A stretch of DNA of 64,000 bases, taken from Leeuwenhoekiella palythoae (GTDB lineage Bacteria > Bacteroidota > Bacteroidia > Flavobacteriales > Flavobacteriaceae). Below, piece after piece: positions 27,393-36,041 of the stretch; position 1 is the first letter of the stretch, and the number at the start of each line of letters is the position of its first letter. The stretch lies in contig NZ_FQXT01000001.1 of NCBI RefSeq assembly GCF_900130045.1, positions 124,001 to 188,000 of the forward strand, given 5' to 3'. The translations under genes and the position numbers were made by a program. Under the pieces are notes generated by a model that saw only the letters and a list, made by a program, of their open reading frames with translations, did no database searches and was not told where the DNA came from.

Positions 27393-28406
27393 TTAGTCTT
27401 TATAAAGATATAAAGAAGATACACCTGATAGTGCTGTTGCAGAATTAGGAGCAACATTACCTCCTGCTGACGAAGAAACATTTCCGTAGGTAAGTATTTG
27501 TCCGCCTCCGTTTGCTAATTCAGCTACGTAAACCGCATCGGTTTCTGCATCATAAACCACATTAACTGGATTCCCCATAAGTGTAGCATCACCTTCATAT
27601 CTAACCTGATCAGTAACTGCTAAAGTTCCACCGTTATCAACAGCATCAAATTTAGAATCAAAATTAGTGATCACGTGAAATGCACCATCTACAGCAAAGT
27701 CTCCTCCTGAAGCCGCTGCAATGTCAGTCATAATCATAGTTCCACCATCATAATCAAGTCCGTGTGTACGCACAATACCTTCAACTGTAATACGCTTAGA
27801 AGCTGCAACAGTCGCATCTGTTGTGTTAGTAGATGCAAAGTTTGTAAATACCGCAAGATCGCTACTGCTATCTACCACGGCATAAAGATCGTTGCCAACA
27901 AACTCAATACCCCAAACTGCAAAATCAACAGTAACTGTATTTCTTAAAGTAAAAGAATCTCCATCCTTTTCAAAAACGAAAAATCTTCCGTTAGCATTTG
28001 CATTGTCAGAAACAACATAGATATTTCCATTAACAGCTAAATCTCTAGGGCTTTGTAAAACGGTAGGTCCCATAATATCTACATCAAGACTAATAGTAGC
28101 CTCAATAATATCACTTACACTTAAATAAGATTGAAGTGACGTTTGTGTCGCGCCACGTGCTGCAATAGTAAAACTATCATCATCCGGGCTGTAGTAAATA
28201 CCTTCAGCATCTGCTGAAGCGGTTCCGTAAGTAGTAATTTCACCTCTAAGAAGATCGTATTTAGTTACACTGCCATCAGTATGACTCGTTGCATATAAGT
28301 CTGCTGTTCCATTAATTTCATTACCTGCATCATCCGTGTCATCGTCACAAGAAGTTAAAGCTAATAATCCGATAGCTCCAAAATAAATAAATTTAGAAAT
28401 GTTCAT
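27393..28406 (-). CDS. Surface or periplasmic beta-propeller lipoprotein
   Basis: A 337-residue lipoprotein: MNISKFIYFGAIGLLALTSC ends in the lipobox, followed by an Asp-rich stretch (DDDTDDAG), a type of signal that in Bacteroidota often directs lipoproteins to the cell surface. The mature part is a repeat of short beta units (GIYYSPDDDSFTIAARG, SPRDLAVNGNIYVVSDN, WGIEFVGNDLYAVVDSS, AETDAVYVAELANGGG), resembling NHL/SMP-30 type propellers. Ligand unknown. Low-Cys, Ala/Thr/Asp-rich composition is typical of exported proteins. Possibly adhesive or sugar-lactone binding, but nothing decides this. Confidence 0.75.
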   Translation of the reverse strand: MNISKFIYFGAIGLLALTSCDDDTDDAGNEINGTADLYATSHTDGSVTKYDLLRGEITTYGTASADAEGIYYSPDDDSFTIAARGATQTSLQSYLSVSDIIEATISLDVDIMGPTVLQSPRDLAVNGNIYVVSDNANANGRFFVFEKDGDSFTLRNTVTVDFAVWGIEFVGNDLYAVVDSSSDLAVFTNFASTNTTDATVAASKRITVEGIVRTHGLDYDGGTMIMTDIAAASGGDFAVDGAFHVITNFDSKFDAVDNGGTLAVTDQVRYEGDATLMGNPVNVVYDAETDAVYVAELANGGGQILTYGNVSSSAGGNVAPNSATALSGVSSLYLYKD

Positions 28407-28636
28407 AAATTGAATTTTAGTTAAAATTGTTTTGTTCCTCCTAAGAAACGCAAAACAGCTTGTTCTAGTTCTTAAAGAATTATCAACGCTATTAACAAAA
28501 AATCATATTCAATTAATAATCAAAACTTTATTATTTGTAACCTATGAAGAATTAACGAAGGTTTAGCAGGGCTTTAGCACAAATTAAGAAGCCACATTTT
28601 TGCCAAAAATTGCCAAAAACTTTAAAATCGTCTTAA
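28407..28636. other. Intergenic region, 230 bp, AT-rich
   Basis: It holds the presumed leader of the beta-propeller lipoprotein gene (no exact TAnnTTTG box found) and the end of the acyltransferase transcript. On the minus strand TTTTTGGCA occurs twice one base apart (about 28597-28619). I see no RNA gene and no clear terminator. Confidence 0.4.
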
Positions 28637-29173
28637 TTAACTGCGCTCAGGAAACTTGCCTTCTACGTTTTTGAAGAATAATTGGAGTTGGCGCAAGTCG
28701 CGCGCGCAATTTCCGGTAGGATAAAATGGTCGCCCGATGCGATGTTCCTTCTTACCAAAATCCATCGTAATAGGAAGAATAGGCACTTGAGCTTTTAAAG
28801 CAATATAGTAAAATCCCGTTTTCCAATGGTCCACTTTCTTACGCGTACCTTCAGGCGAAAGAGCAAGTCTAAATGTATCGTGATCCTCAAACATTCGGGC
28901 AATACGATCAACTTTATTTTCGCTTTTAAAGCGATCTAAAGGAATTCCGCCAACTTTTCTAAAGTACCACCCAAAGGGCCACTTGAACAATTCTTTTTTA
29001 CCTAAAAAATTAATTTGAACATCGATGACACTTCGAAATAATAGCCCCATATAGAAGTCATGCCAACTCGTGTGTGGAGCGGCAATGACAACCATTTTTT
29101 TGACCTCAGAAGGAAATGTTCCGTTGATTTTCCAACCCAAGGCCGTGTAGATAAAAAGTGCTAGTTTTCGCAT
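28637..29173 (-). CDS. 1-acyl-sn-glycerol-3-phosphate acyltransferase-like protein
   Basis: A 178-residue PlsC-type acyltransferase. The catalytic HX4D is HTSWHD in APHTSWHDFYMGL, the substrate motif is FRLALSPEGTRKKVDHWKTG, and GGIPLDRFKSENKV fits block II. Residues QVPILPITMDFGKK form the last conserved block. It is shorter than PlsC (about 240) but typical of the small Bacteroidota form. The ATG overlaps the kdsB stop by one base (TAATG), so the two are translated together. Acceptor not known; its coupling to kdsB hints at lipid A or envelope lipid synthesis (inference). Confidence 0.85.
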   Translation of the reverse strand: MRKLALFIYTALGWKINGTFPSEVKKMVVIAAPHTSWHDFYMGLLFRSVIDVQINFLGKKELFKWPFGWYFRKVGGIPLDRFKSENKVDRIARMFEDHDTFRLALSPEGTRKKVDHWKTGFYYIALKAQVPILPITMDFGKKEHRIGRPFYPTGNCARDLRQLQLFFKNVEGKFPERS

Positions 29174-29925
29174 TATGGTTGCCGCTTTTCTAGAATTGCG
29201 CGCGCTTCTTCTAAATCCTGAGGTGTATCAATACCAATAGCAGGTGAGTGTGACAACACCATTTTTATACGTTTACCATATTCTAAATAACGTATAGCTT
29301 CAATTTTTTCTGAAGCTTCAAGCAAACGCATCGGCAACTTTGCAAAGTCGAGCACAGCTTGCTTTCTAAAGGCATAAATACCTTTATGCTTGAAATACGT
29401 TACATCAACATCCCTATCTCGACGAAAAGGTATTGCTGCACGCGAAAAGTACAATGCAAAATCAGCTTGATCAACAATCACCTTTACATTGTTAGGATTT
29501 TCAATATCTTCAATTTTAGTAATAGGAGTCATCAAAGAAGCTAAGTCAATTTGCGCTGCATCTTCCTCATAAAACACTTGCAACACATTGCGCATATCTT
29601 CAACATTGGTAAATGGCTCGTCTCCTTGTACATTCACAACAATATCAATATCGAGATCAGCAACAGCCTCAGCAATACGATCGCTCCCGCAGCTGTGTTC
29701 TTTGATACTCATAATTGCCTGCCCTCCGGCACTTACTATTGTATCGTAAATGACCGAGCTGTCAGTAACTACATAAACCGTATCAAAAAGCTTTGTGTTT
29801 ACAGCCGCTTCATAGGTGCGCAGAATTACCGGTTTTCCGCCGAGATCCTTCATTAATTTCCCCGGAAACCTAGATGCTTCATAGCGCGCAGGGATCATCG
29901 CAATAGTCTTTAATCGTTGAGTCAT
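29173..29925 (-). CDS. kdsB: 3-deoxy-manno-octulosonate cytidylyltransferase
   Basis: Activates Kdo to CMP-Kdo for lipopolysaccharide inner core. The 250 residues start [20 protein letters not shown], with the nucleotide site [36 protein letters not shown] and the catalytic region [12 protein letters not shown] and [10 protein letters not shown]. The frame is open to 29964, but ATG 29925 matches the family N-terminus and overlaps the DUF4126 stop as ATGA. It lies between a membrane-protein gene and an acyltransferase gene, both overlapping, in one envelope-linked unit. Confidence 0.95.
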   Translation of the reverse strand: MTQRLKTIAMIPARYEASRFPGKLMKDLGGKPVILRTYEAAVNTKLFDTVYVVTDSSVIYDTIVSAGGQAIMSIKEHSCGSDRIAEAVADLDIDIVVNVQGDEPFTNVEDMRNVLQVFYEEDAAQIDLASLMTPITKIEDIENPNNVKVIVDQADFALYFSRAAIPFRRDRDVDVTYFKHKGIYAFRKQAVLDFAKLPMRLLEASEKIEAIRYLEYGKRIKMVLSHSPAIGIDTPQDLEEARAILEKRQP

Positions 29926-30488
29926 TGTAGCGAATTCTTTTTTAGCTTTCGTTTGTGATACCATTTATAGATTTGGTAGCCTAACAGAAGTACCAAAACG
30001 CCTGCAAGAATAGGAATAAAAATGGCAACTATTGCAAATATCGTGGATACTATAGCTTCTAAGGTTGCAAAAACCGGATTAGCAATTCCTAGTGTAGTTG
30101 CACTCGAAGTCGCTCTTAGTGCAGCGGTTGATCCTGCTATGAGCCCGGCTGTTCCTCCTCCCCCAATGATTGCCAGCGACCAGGAAACCCACGGACCGTA
30201 ATCTCCTAAACTTACAAAAAACAAAATAGTGCCTGCAACCGCTGCAAGTGGAACAGCAATGGTATCAAGTGCATTATCAAACCACGGAATGTAATATGCT
30301 AGAATTTCAAAAACCGAAGCCACACCGAGCAGAACCAAAGTCTGCCAGTTGCCCAACCACTCCCAAGTACTCAACTGGATCACATCAAAACAAGCCGCCG
30401 TACTTAGCGCTAGCAGTGGTAAAAATATTCTAAAGCCTGAAGCCGCCGCCAAGCCAATTCCTAAACAAATACTTATAGCAAGTTCCAC
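29922..30488 (-). CDS. DUF4126 family membrane protein
   Basis: A 188-residue hydrophobic protein with about five membrane helices and Gly/Ala-rich stretches ([56 protein letters not shown]), ending in a basic tail ([12 protein letters not shown]). Family function is unknown. It starts 5 nt after the helicase stop and overlaps kdsB by 4 nt, so it is probably part of the same transcript. Confidence 0.8.
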   Translation of the reverse strand: MELAISICLGIGLAAASGFRIFLPLLALSTAACFDVIQLSTWEWLGNWQTLVLLGVASVFEILAYYIPWFDNALDTIAVPLAAVAGTILFFVSLGDYGPWVSWSLAIIGGGGTAGLIAGSTAALRATSSATTLGIANPVFATLEAIVSTIFAIVAIFIPILAGVLVLLLGYQIYKWYHKRKLKKNSLQ

Positions 30489-30493
30489 ATCGC

Positions 30494-31927
30494 TTAATTT
30501 TCGATAAACATATCGTCTTTAAAACCTATAAGATACAGCTTTTTGCGCGCACGTGTAACGGCGGTATACAGCCAACGCAGATAATCTTTATCCATTCCGT
30601 TAGGAAGATATGGCTGCTCTACCATAATCGTTTCCCACTGACCACCTTGTGATTTATGACAGGTAATCGCATAGGAGAATTTGACCTGAAGAGCGTTAAA
30701 AAACTTGTTGTTCTTAACCTTCATAAACTTCTTGTACTTAGAAGTCTCATCAGCATAATCTTTCATCACTTCTTGATATAACGTATTGCCTTCTTCATAG
30801 GATAAAGAAGGTGTTTCTGAAGTTAGGGTGTCAAGTAGTAAAACAGTTTCAAAAGGAGCCAAGTTAGGATAATCTGTCATTTGAATTTTTACTTCCGCAA
30901 AGCGGAAACCATACAACTCCTTTATACTGAAAATCTCAAGAATTTCAATAATATCTCCGTTGGCGATAAATCCGGCTTCACTTTTAGTATCTAACCAAAA
31001 ATAATTATTCTTCACCACCATAAAATAATCTCCGGCACTCACCTCTTCTTCTTTAAAAAGTATGCGGGAGCGAATTTGCTGGTTATAAAGATTTGCACGC
31101 TTGTTTGAGCGTACAATTATAGCCGTCCCCTCATTGCCGTATTCTCTGTAAGAATCGCCTAAGGCATCCATAATTTCGTGGCCATCTATAAGCCGTACCA
31201 CATCATCTTGGCCGCTTAAATCAAATTTAAAATCCTCGTAGAGTTCGTCATTTAAGAACTCTCTGATCCTAGTCGCATTTTTAAGAATTCCACTCGTTTC
31301 GGCTTGTCGCATAACTTCATCGAGTTCTATGCTTTTTACCGTTTTATCAAACTGCAATTGAAGATTGCGCGCATCAAGTGCCGGGCTTAAATCCATTTTC
31401 ACTGGTGGAAGCTGTGCTTGATCTCCTATTAGAAGTAATTTGCATTTATGACCACTATATACATATGCCATCAAATCATCAAGCAGAGAACCGTTTTCAA
31501 ATAATTTAGATTCTGCTGCATTATCAGAGATCATTGAAGCTTCATCAACAATAAAAATTGTATTGCGATGCTTGTTGCGTTGTAACGTAAAAGAGACTCC
31601 GCCTCCCCGCTCCTTTTTAGGATAATATATTTTTCTATGAATGGTATGCGCGGGTTTGTCACTGTAGTTAGAAATGACTTTCGCCGCCCTTCCTGTAGGT
31701 GCTAACTGCACCGATGACATTTTAATTTTCCACAAGTTTTTAACAATGGTACCAATCACGGTAGTTTTTCCGGTACCGGCAAAGCCTTTTAAAACGTAAA
31801 TAGAATTGTTTTTAGGCTCAAAAATAAAGTCGCTAAGTTGTTGTAATAGAATATCTTGTTTCTGGGTTGGCGTAAAAGGAAAATCTTTAAGTAAAAGCTT
31901 ATAAAATGCGTGCTGATCCAGCTCCAT
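30494..31927 (-). CDS. RecD-like superfamily 1 DNA helicase
   Basis: A 477-residue ATP-dependent DNA helicase related to the RecD/TraA group. Walker A is GFAGTGKTT, motif II IFIVDEASMI, motif III LLIGDQAQLPPV, a UvrD-like C-terminal part has YAITCHKSQGGQWETI, and motif VI is YTAVTRARKKLYLIG. There is no nuclease domain and no RecB/RecC neighbour. It is shorter than RecD2 (no N-terminal HhH region). Likely role is repair or fork processing by family. A TATCTTTA sequence (31953-31946), one base from the -7 consensus, sits 18 nt before the start and would drive the whole helicase-DUF4126-kdsB-acyltransferase unit. Confidence 0.88.
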   Translation of the reverse strand: MELDQHAFYKLLLKDFPFTPTQKQDILLQQLSDFIFEPKNNSIYVLKGFAGTGKTTVIGTIVKNLWKIKMSSVQLAPTGRAAKVISNYSDKPAHTIHRKIYYPKKERGGGVSFTLQRNKHRNTIFIVDEASMISDNAAESKLFENGSLLDDLMAYVYSGHKCKLLLIGDQAQLPPVKMDLSPALDARNLQLQFDKTVKSIELDEVMRQAETSGILKNATRIREFLNDELYEDFKFDLSGQDDVVRLIDGHEIMDALGDSYREYGNEGTAIIVRSNKRANLYNQQIRSRILFKEEEVSAGDYFMVVKNNYFWLDTKSEAGFIANGDIIEILEIFSIKELYGFRFAEVKIQMTDYPNLAPFETVLLLDTLTSETPSLSYEEGNTLYQEVMKDYADETSKYKKFMKVKNNKFFNALQVKFSYAITCHKSQGGQWETIMVEQPYLPNGMDKDYLRWLYTAVTRARKKLYLIGFKDDMFIEN

Positions 31928-31998
31928 AAATAATTATTGAAAGTGTAAAGATACTAATGAATTTAAGGGGATATTCTTTAACGATTAAAAAAAAATTG

Positions 31999-32006
31999 TA
32001 GATTTG
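31999..32006 (+). promoter_or_regulatory. -7 promoter box of the membrane-anchored protein gene at 32044
   Basis: TAGATTTG, exact TAnnTTTG, 37 nt before ATG 32044. No clear -33 element. Confidence 0.5.
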
Positions 32007-32043
32007 CTTATAACCTTAATTAAAATCTAAAACCACACATCGA

Positions 32044-32697
32044 ATGAAAATAGTAATTCAGTTAGTACTTTGGGTTGTTATCGGAGTATTAGGATATTTA
32101 CTTTTTAACGCTGTTTACGGCGAAGTAAAATTTAATGACCTTAAAGTTGTACGTTATCAAAAAGCCGTTAACAAACTAAAGGAAATTCAAAAATCTCAAA
32201 TGGCTTACAAACAGATAACCGGAAAGTTTGCAGAAGATTTTGATCAATTAATTGCATTTATTGATACAGCCGAATTTGTACTTACTGAACGCCGTGACAC
32301 TTTAGTATTAGATGAAGAAGCGACACGTCGTTACCGAGTTGATACTAATAAGGAAATTACTATTATTGATACATTAGGATTCCGTTCTGTTAAAGATTCT
32401 CTTTTCCAAGGAACTGATCGTTACAAAACTATGATGAATGTTCCTGCTCCAGTAGCTGATGCTAAATTTGAAATGGAAGCCGGGACTATATTAAAGAGTG
32501 ATGTGCCAATCCCGGTATTTGAAGCAAAAGTTTCTAAAGATATTTTATTAGCTGATCAACCTAAAGATTATGTTGCTAAAGAAAAGCAAGTGGTTTCTGT
32601 TGAAGGAGTAAATGGAGCTTATCTTACTGTAGGTTCTATGACTGAAGTTAAAACAGCCGGTAACTGGCCTAAGAGTTACGGAGATGCAGAGGACTAA
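32044..32697 (+). CDS. Conserved single-pass membrane protein, function unknown
   Basis: A 217-residue protein with one N-terminal membrane helix (IVIQLVLWVVIGVLGYLLFN) and a soluble part. The segment after the helix (YQKAVNKLKEIQKSQMAYKQ) and the one-helix-then-globular plan are reminiscent of type IV pseudopilins, but there is no prepilin peptidase site and no pilus gene nearby, so I do not call it one. It overlaps the DUF3822 gene by 14 nt, so the two are probably coupled. I do not recognise a family name. Confidence 0.7.
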   Translation: MKIVIQLVLWVVIGVLGYLLFNAVYGEVKFNDLKVVRYQKAVNKLKEIQKSQMAYKQITGKFAEDFDQLIAFIDTAEFVLTERRDTLVLDEEATRRYRVDTNKEITIIDTLGFRSVKDSLFQGTDRYKTMMNVPAPVADAKFEMEAGTILKSDVPIPVFEAKVSKDILLADQPKDYVAKEKQVVSVEGVNGAYLTVGSMTEVKTAGNWPKSYGDAED

Positions 32698-33484
32698 AAA
32701 TCTGGAAAACCCAGAAAATCTTATAGTATCCATCCAGGTTAGCCTGGATGGATTTTCTTTTTATATCAAAAATCAAGAGCATCAATGTGTTGAAGCGAAA
32801 AGCATTGCATTTGCGCGATCTCTTTCTCCTGAGAAAGCCTTAATTGAAATTAAAAAGATCATTGAGGCAACTCCTAACCTTCAACAGAATTTTGAAGAAG
32901 TAGTTGTGGTTTACGTCAACGAACTTTTTACAGTAGTTCCACAGGCGCTTTTTGACGAAAAACATCTCACCGATTATTTAAAATTCAACACCAAGATTTT
33001 AAAAACCGATTTTATCGTTTACGACGAGCTCGAAGCCTTAGAATTGGTAAATATCTACGTGCCTTACGCAAATATCAATAATTTCTTTTTTGATCATTTT
33101 GGAACGTTTACTTACTTCCACAGTCAGTCAATACTACTAAACAACACTCTTGCAGTCGCATCAACACAAACGGCCGAAGTTTTTGTTCACGTTAGACCGC
33201 ATACACTTTCGGTTATTGCTTATCAAGAGAAAAAATTATTATTGAGCAATCAGTTTAACTTTGATACACCTCAGGATTTTGTTTATTATATTTTGTTCTG
33301 CTATGAACAACTTCAATTAAATCCTGAAATTCACCCGTTGGTCTTAAGTGGAGCTATTACTAAAGAGGATGCCAACTATGAGTACATCTACCAATATGTG
33401 AGAGAAGTTCGTCTTGTTGCTCCTGAAACAACTACTCCCGAAGAACTTAAAAACACGATTCTAAATTACCCATTGAGCTTATGA
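32684..33484 (+). CDS. DUF3822 family protein
   Basis: A 266-residue cytoplasmic protein with the family's opening block (IVSIQVSLDGFSFYI), the central PQALFDEKHLTDYLKFN and YVPYANINNFFFDHFGTFTY, and the LVLSGAITKEDANYEYIYQY segment. The fold is thought to be actin-like (ASKHA); no activity is known. Its ATG lies within the end of the upstream gene, and its own stop overlaps rsmD as ATGA. This DUF3822-rsmD coupling is a recurrent Bacteroidota arrangement. A perfect terminator-like hairpin lies within its first 30 codons. Confidence 0.82.
   Translation: MQRTKNLENPENLIVSIQVSLDGFSFYIKNQEHQCVEAKSIAFARSLSPEKALIEIKKIIEATPNLQQNFEEVVVVYVNELFTVVPQALFDEKHLTDYLKFNTKILKTDFIVYDELEALELVNIYVPYANINNFFFDHFGTFTYFHSQSILLNNTLAVASTQTAEVFVHVRPHTLSVIAYQEKKLLLSNQFNFDTPQDFVYYILFCYEQLQLNPEIHPLVLSGAITKEDANYEYIYQYVREVRLVAPETTTPEELKNTILNYPLSL
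32728..32762 (+). terminator. Terminator-like hairpin inside the start of the DUF3822 gene
   Basis: ATCCATCCAGG and CCTGGATGGAT form a perfect 11-bp stem with a TTAG loop, followed by TTTTCTTTTT. It lies 31 nt after the stop of the upstream gene and within codons 15-24 of DUF3822. It could end or attenuate transcription from the upstream gene. Confidence 0.6.
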
Positions 33485-34023
33485 GAATTATCAGCGGAAG
33501 TTATAAAGGCAGACGTATACTTGCTCCAAAAAAATTACCGGTAAGGCCTACAACTGATATGGCCAAAGAATCGCTGTTTAATATTCTACGCAATAGATAT
33601 ACTTTTAGTACAGTTTCGGTACTTGATTTATTTTCCGGCACCGGAAATATAAGCTACGAATTTGCATCCAGAGGTAGTGAAAATATCACAGCAGTTGATG
33701 CCAACGCTTCTTGTGCGCGCTTTATTCAGCAAACCTCAGACGATTTAGAGATGCAGATCAATGTCATAAAATCTGATGTTTACAGCTATTTGGCAAGAGG
33801 TTCTGCAAACTATGATATCATATTTGCAGACCCTCCTTATGACTTTGAAACCTCTGAATTTTTAAAGATCGTTGACTTGGTTTTAGAAAACGAGCTACTT
33901 ACTGATGATGGCACCTTAATCATAGAACACAGCAAGCATACAGATTTACAAGAACATTCTAATTGTTTTGAGACGCGTAAGTATGGGGGTAGTGTTTTTA
34001 GTTTTTTCAATAAAAATTCATAA
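33481..34023 (+). CDS. rsmD: 16S rRNA (guanine966-N2)-methyltransferase
   Basis: Methylates G966 of 16S rRNA in the 30S subunit. The 180 residues carry the family start MRIISGSYKGRRI, VRPTTDMAKESLFNIL, the SAM site VLDLFSGTGNISYEFASRG, and the catalytic IIFADPPYDF. It overlaps DUF3822 by 4 nt (ATGA). Downstream after 41 nt is a small gene with its own weak promoter. Confidence 0.95.
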   Translation: MRIISGSYKGRRILAPKKLPVRPTTDMAKESLFNILRNRYTFSTVSVLDLFSGTGNISYEFASRGSENITAVDANASCARFIQQTSDDLEMQINVIKSDVYSYLARGSANYDIIFADPPYDFETSEFLKIVDLVLENELLTDDGTLIIEHSKHTDLQEHSNCFETRKYGGSVFSFFNKNS

Positions 34024-34064
34024 TACACTGATTTTTAGTATTTTTACTAAAAATAAATCCCAAC

Positions 34065-34466
34065 TTGAAACCTCTTAAAATCATAAAACTCAACTTTTGT
34101 GTTTTAAGATTTTACGATCATTTTGTCATTTCAGAGATACATGATGGCGTAAATCTCACGCAGGAACACATAGCACAAGCTCACAAAATTATCACTGATT
34201 TTTTTGGGCCTGCTACCTATTACGGCTATATATCGTTACGAATTAATGATTACAGCGTGAATCCTACAGATTATTTATCCTGCCCATTCTATGACTATAT
34301 TGCAGGAATGGCTGTGGTAAGCAATAGAGCGATAAAGCGAGAAGCTGCTCAATTTGAAAAAGCCTTTTTTAAAAAACCACTTGAAGTTTTTTTCACTCTT
34401 GAAGAAGCAATAGATTGGATTAAAAGGCTACCAAAGACCGATCTAAATAAAAAAGCAGACCTATAA
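34065..34466 (+). CDS. Small cytoplasmic protein, SpoIIAA/STAS-like
   Basis: A 133-residue protein starting at TTG 34065 (MKPLKIIKLNF). The alternation FVISEIHDGVNLTQEHIAQA, YYGYISLRINDYSVNP, AVVSNRAIKREAAQFEKAFF and FFTLEEAIDWIKRL fits the SpoIIAA-like/STAS fold seen in many Bacteroidota proteins. Function unknown. A TATTTTTA sequence at 34039-34046 is a near match to the -7 box. Its last codons overlap, on the other strand, the 3' end of the RNase P RNA. Confidence 0.68.
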   Translation: MKPLKIIKLNFCVLRFYDHFVISEIHDGVNLTQEHIAQAHKIITDFFGPATYYGYISLRINDYSVNPTDYLSCPFYDYIAGMAVVSNRAIKREAAQFEKAFFKKPLEVFFTLEEAIDWIKRLPKTDLNKKADL

Positions 34467-34765
34467 GCCGGGTTCTGTAATTACAAAATTGTAATCCCTT
34501 ATCATTTATCTAGACAAACAATTACTTGTTTGCTCAATCTGTCTACCCTCCGGCATCGCACGGGACGCACTTCATTGCCGGTATACATGACATTGCACCA
34601 CATAGAGTTTACCTGATTTCACTACAGCATGATCTGTACATTCTTTCTGTTGCACTGGTCCTAATACTCTAGAAATCTAAAGTATTGACGGCTGTTAGCC
34701 GCTATGTTTCCCTATGGTGTCCGGACTTTCCTCTCGTTTGCACGAGCGATAAGGCGGTCTGCTTG
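34453..34765 (-). ncRNA. rnpB: RNase P RNA (type A)
   Basis: The catalytic RNA of RNase P, which trims tRNA 5' ends. Read on the minus strand it has the universal blocks GAGGAAAGTCCGGAC (34738-34720 region), GATGCCGGAGGGTAGACAGA and the 3' ACAGAACCCGGCTTATAG. The ends pair as P1: AAGCAGACC at the 5' end (34764-34756) with GGTCTGCTT at the 3' end (34461-34453), and a T run follows, so P1 doubles as the terminator stem. A TACTTTTG box sits directly upstream. The 3' end overlaps the last 14 nt of the convergent protein gene. Ends are good to a few bases. Confidence 0.95.
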
Positions 34766-34768
34766 CCG

Positions 34769-34776
34769 CAAAAGTA
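34769..34776 (-). promoter_or_regulatory. -7 promoter box of rnpB
   Basis: TACTTTTG, exact TAnnTTTG; the predicted 5' end of the RNA at about 34764-34766 is 3-5 nt from it, which calibrates the box-to-start distance in this genome. Confidence 0.7.
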
Positions 34777-34888
34777 CGTTTTTAAACTTAGCCATTCAGC
34801 GTGTTCATAATCTTATTAAATGGAAAAATTGTTGATAACATCATAGCAAAAATCAGCGCTATTGGGTGCCTATTGATACAGCTCTTTT

Positions 34889-34896
34889 TATATTTG
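34889..34896 (+). promoter_or_regulatory. -7 promoter box of dnaX
   Basis: TATATTTG, exact TAnnTTTG, downstream of the first in-frame start (34866). Transcripts would begin near 34902, so translation must start later, at TTG 34950. Confidence 0.55.
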
Positions 34897-34949
34897 TTAC
34901 CGTAAGAAATTATAGCGATTTCTATCTTAATAATCACCAGATTTCTGCA

Positions 34950-36041
34950 TTGGAACAATTTATAGTATCAGCCCGAAAATACAGACCTGCCACGTTTAAA
35001 GACGTTGTAGGCCAGCAGGCCATTACCAATACTTTAGAGAATGCCATTGCAAATAACCATCTGGCTCAAGCCCTACTTTTTACCGGTCCGCGTGGTGTAG
35101 GTAAAACTACCTGTGCGCGTATACTTGCAAAAAAGATCAATCAAGAAGCCGATGAAATTGTAGATGAAGATGAAGATTATGCATTTAATATTTTTGAATT
35201 GGATGCCGCTTCAAACAACTCTGTTGATGATATTAGAAACCTCATAGATCAAGTGCGTATTGCTCCACAAGTGGGCAATTATAAAGTTTATATTATAGAT
35301 GAGGTACACATGTTATCTTCGGCGGCTTTTAATGCCTTTTTAAAAACGCTGGAAGAACCACCGAAACACGCTATTTTCATTCTTGCAACCACTGAAAAAC
35401 ATAAAATATTACCTACTATTCTATCTCGCTGTCAAATTTTTGACTTCAAAAGAATTACGGTAAAAGACATACGCGAGCACCTTGTTGATATCGCTAAGCA
35501 AGAAGGTATAACCGCTGATGAAGAAGCACTTCACATCATAGCACAAAAGGCAGACGGTGCTTTGCGTGATGCCTTATCAACCTTTGATCGGGTGGTGAGT
35601 TTTTCTGGAGAAAATCTTACACGAGCTGCCGTAACCGAAAACTTAAATGTTCTCGATTACGACACCTATTTTGAAACTACCGATCTCATTTTAGAAAATA
35701 ATATCCCGCAACTACTGCTAAGCTTTAATGATATTTTAGCTCGCGGATTTGACGGCCACCACTACATCGCAGGTCTAGCATCGCATTATCGCGATCTTAT
35801 GGTTTGTAAACAACCCGCGACCATTGCTCTTTTAGAAGTGGGTGATCAAACTAAAAAGAAATACCACGAGCAAGCGCAAAAAACAAGCTTCAACTTTTTA
35901 ATGCAAGCCTTAGAGCTCGCCAATGAATGCGACTTAAAATATAGAACTAGTCGCAATCCTCGCCTGTTAGTTGAACTATGCTTGATGCAAATGGCCTCTA
36001 TCACTTTTGATGGAGAAAAAAAAAAGCCCGTAATTTCATAA
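34950..36041 (+). CDS. dnaX: DNA polymerase III gamma subunit (product without recoding)
   Basis: Read without slipping, dnaX ends at TAA 36039-36041, four codons after the A10 run, giving a 363-residue protein with the three AAA+ clamp-loader domains but no tau tail. This matches the gamma form known from E. coli, which loads the clamp but does not bind the helicase or polymerase. Whether both forms are made here is inferred from sequence. Confidence 0.65.
   Translation: MEQFIVSARKYRPATFKDVVGQQAITNTLENAIANNHLAQALLFTGPRGVGKTTCARILAKKINQEADEIVDEDEDYAFNIFELDAASNNSVDDIRNLIDQVRIAPQVGNYKVYIIDEVHMLSSAAFNAFLKTLEEPPKHAIFILATTEKHKILPTILSRCQIFDFKRITVKDIREHLVDIAKQEGITADEEALHIIAQKADGALRDALSTFDRVVSFSGENLTRAAVTENLNVLDYDTYFETTDLILENNIPQLLLSFNDILARGFDGHHYIAGLASHYRDLMVCKQPATIALLEVGDQTKKKYHEQAQKTSFNFLMQALELANECDLKYRTSRNPRLLVELCLMQMASITFDGEKKKPVIS

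Noticed and set aside
28597-28619. Tandem TTTTTGGCA as a regulatory repeat
   Set aside because: Only two copies in an AT-rich gap after a stop codon; too short to distinguish from chance.
32044-32697. Type IV pseudopilin
   Set aside because: One N-terminal helix and helical spine are suggestive, but there is no prepilin cleavage site and no pilus or secretion gene nearby.
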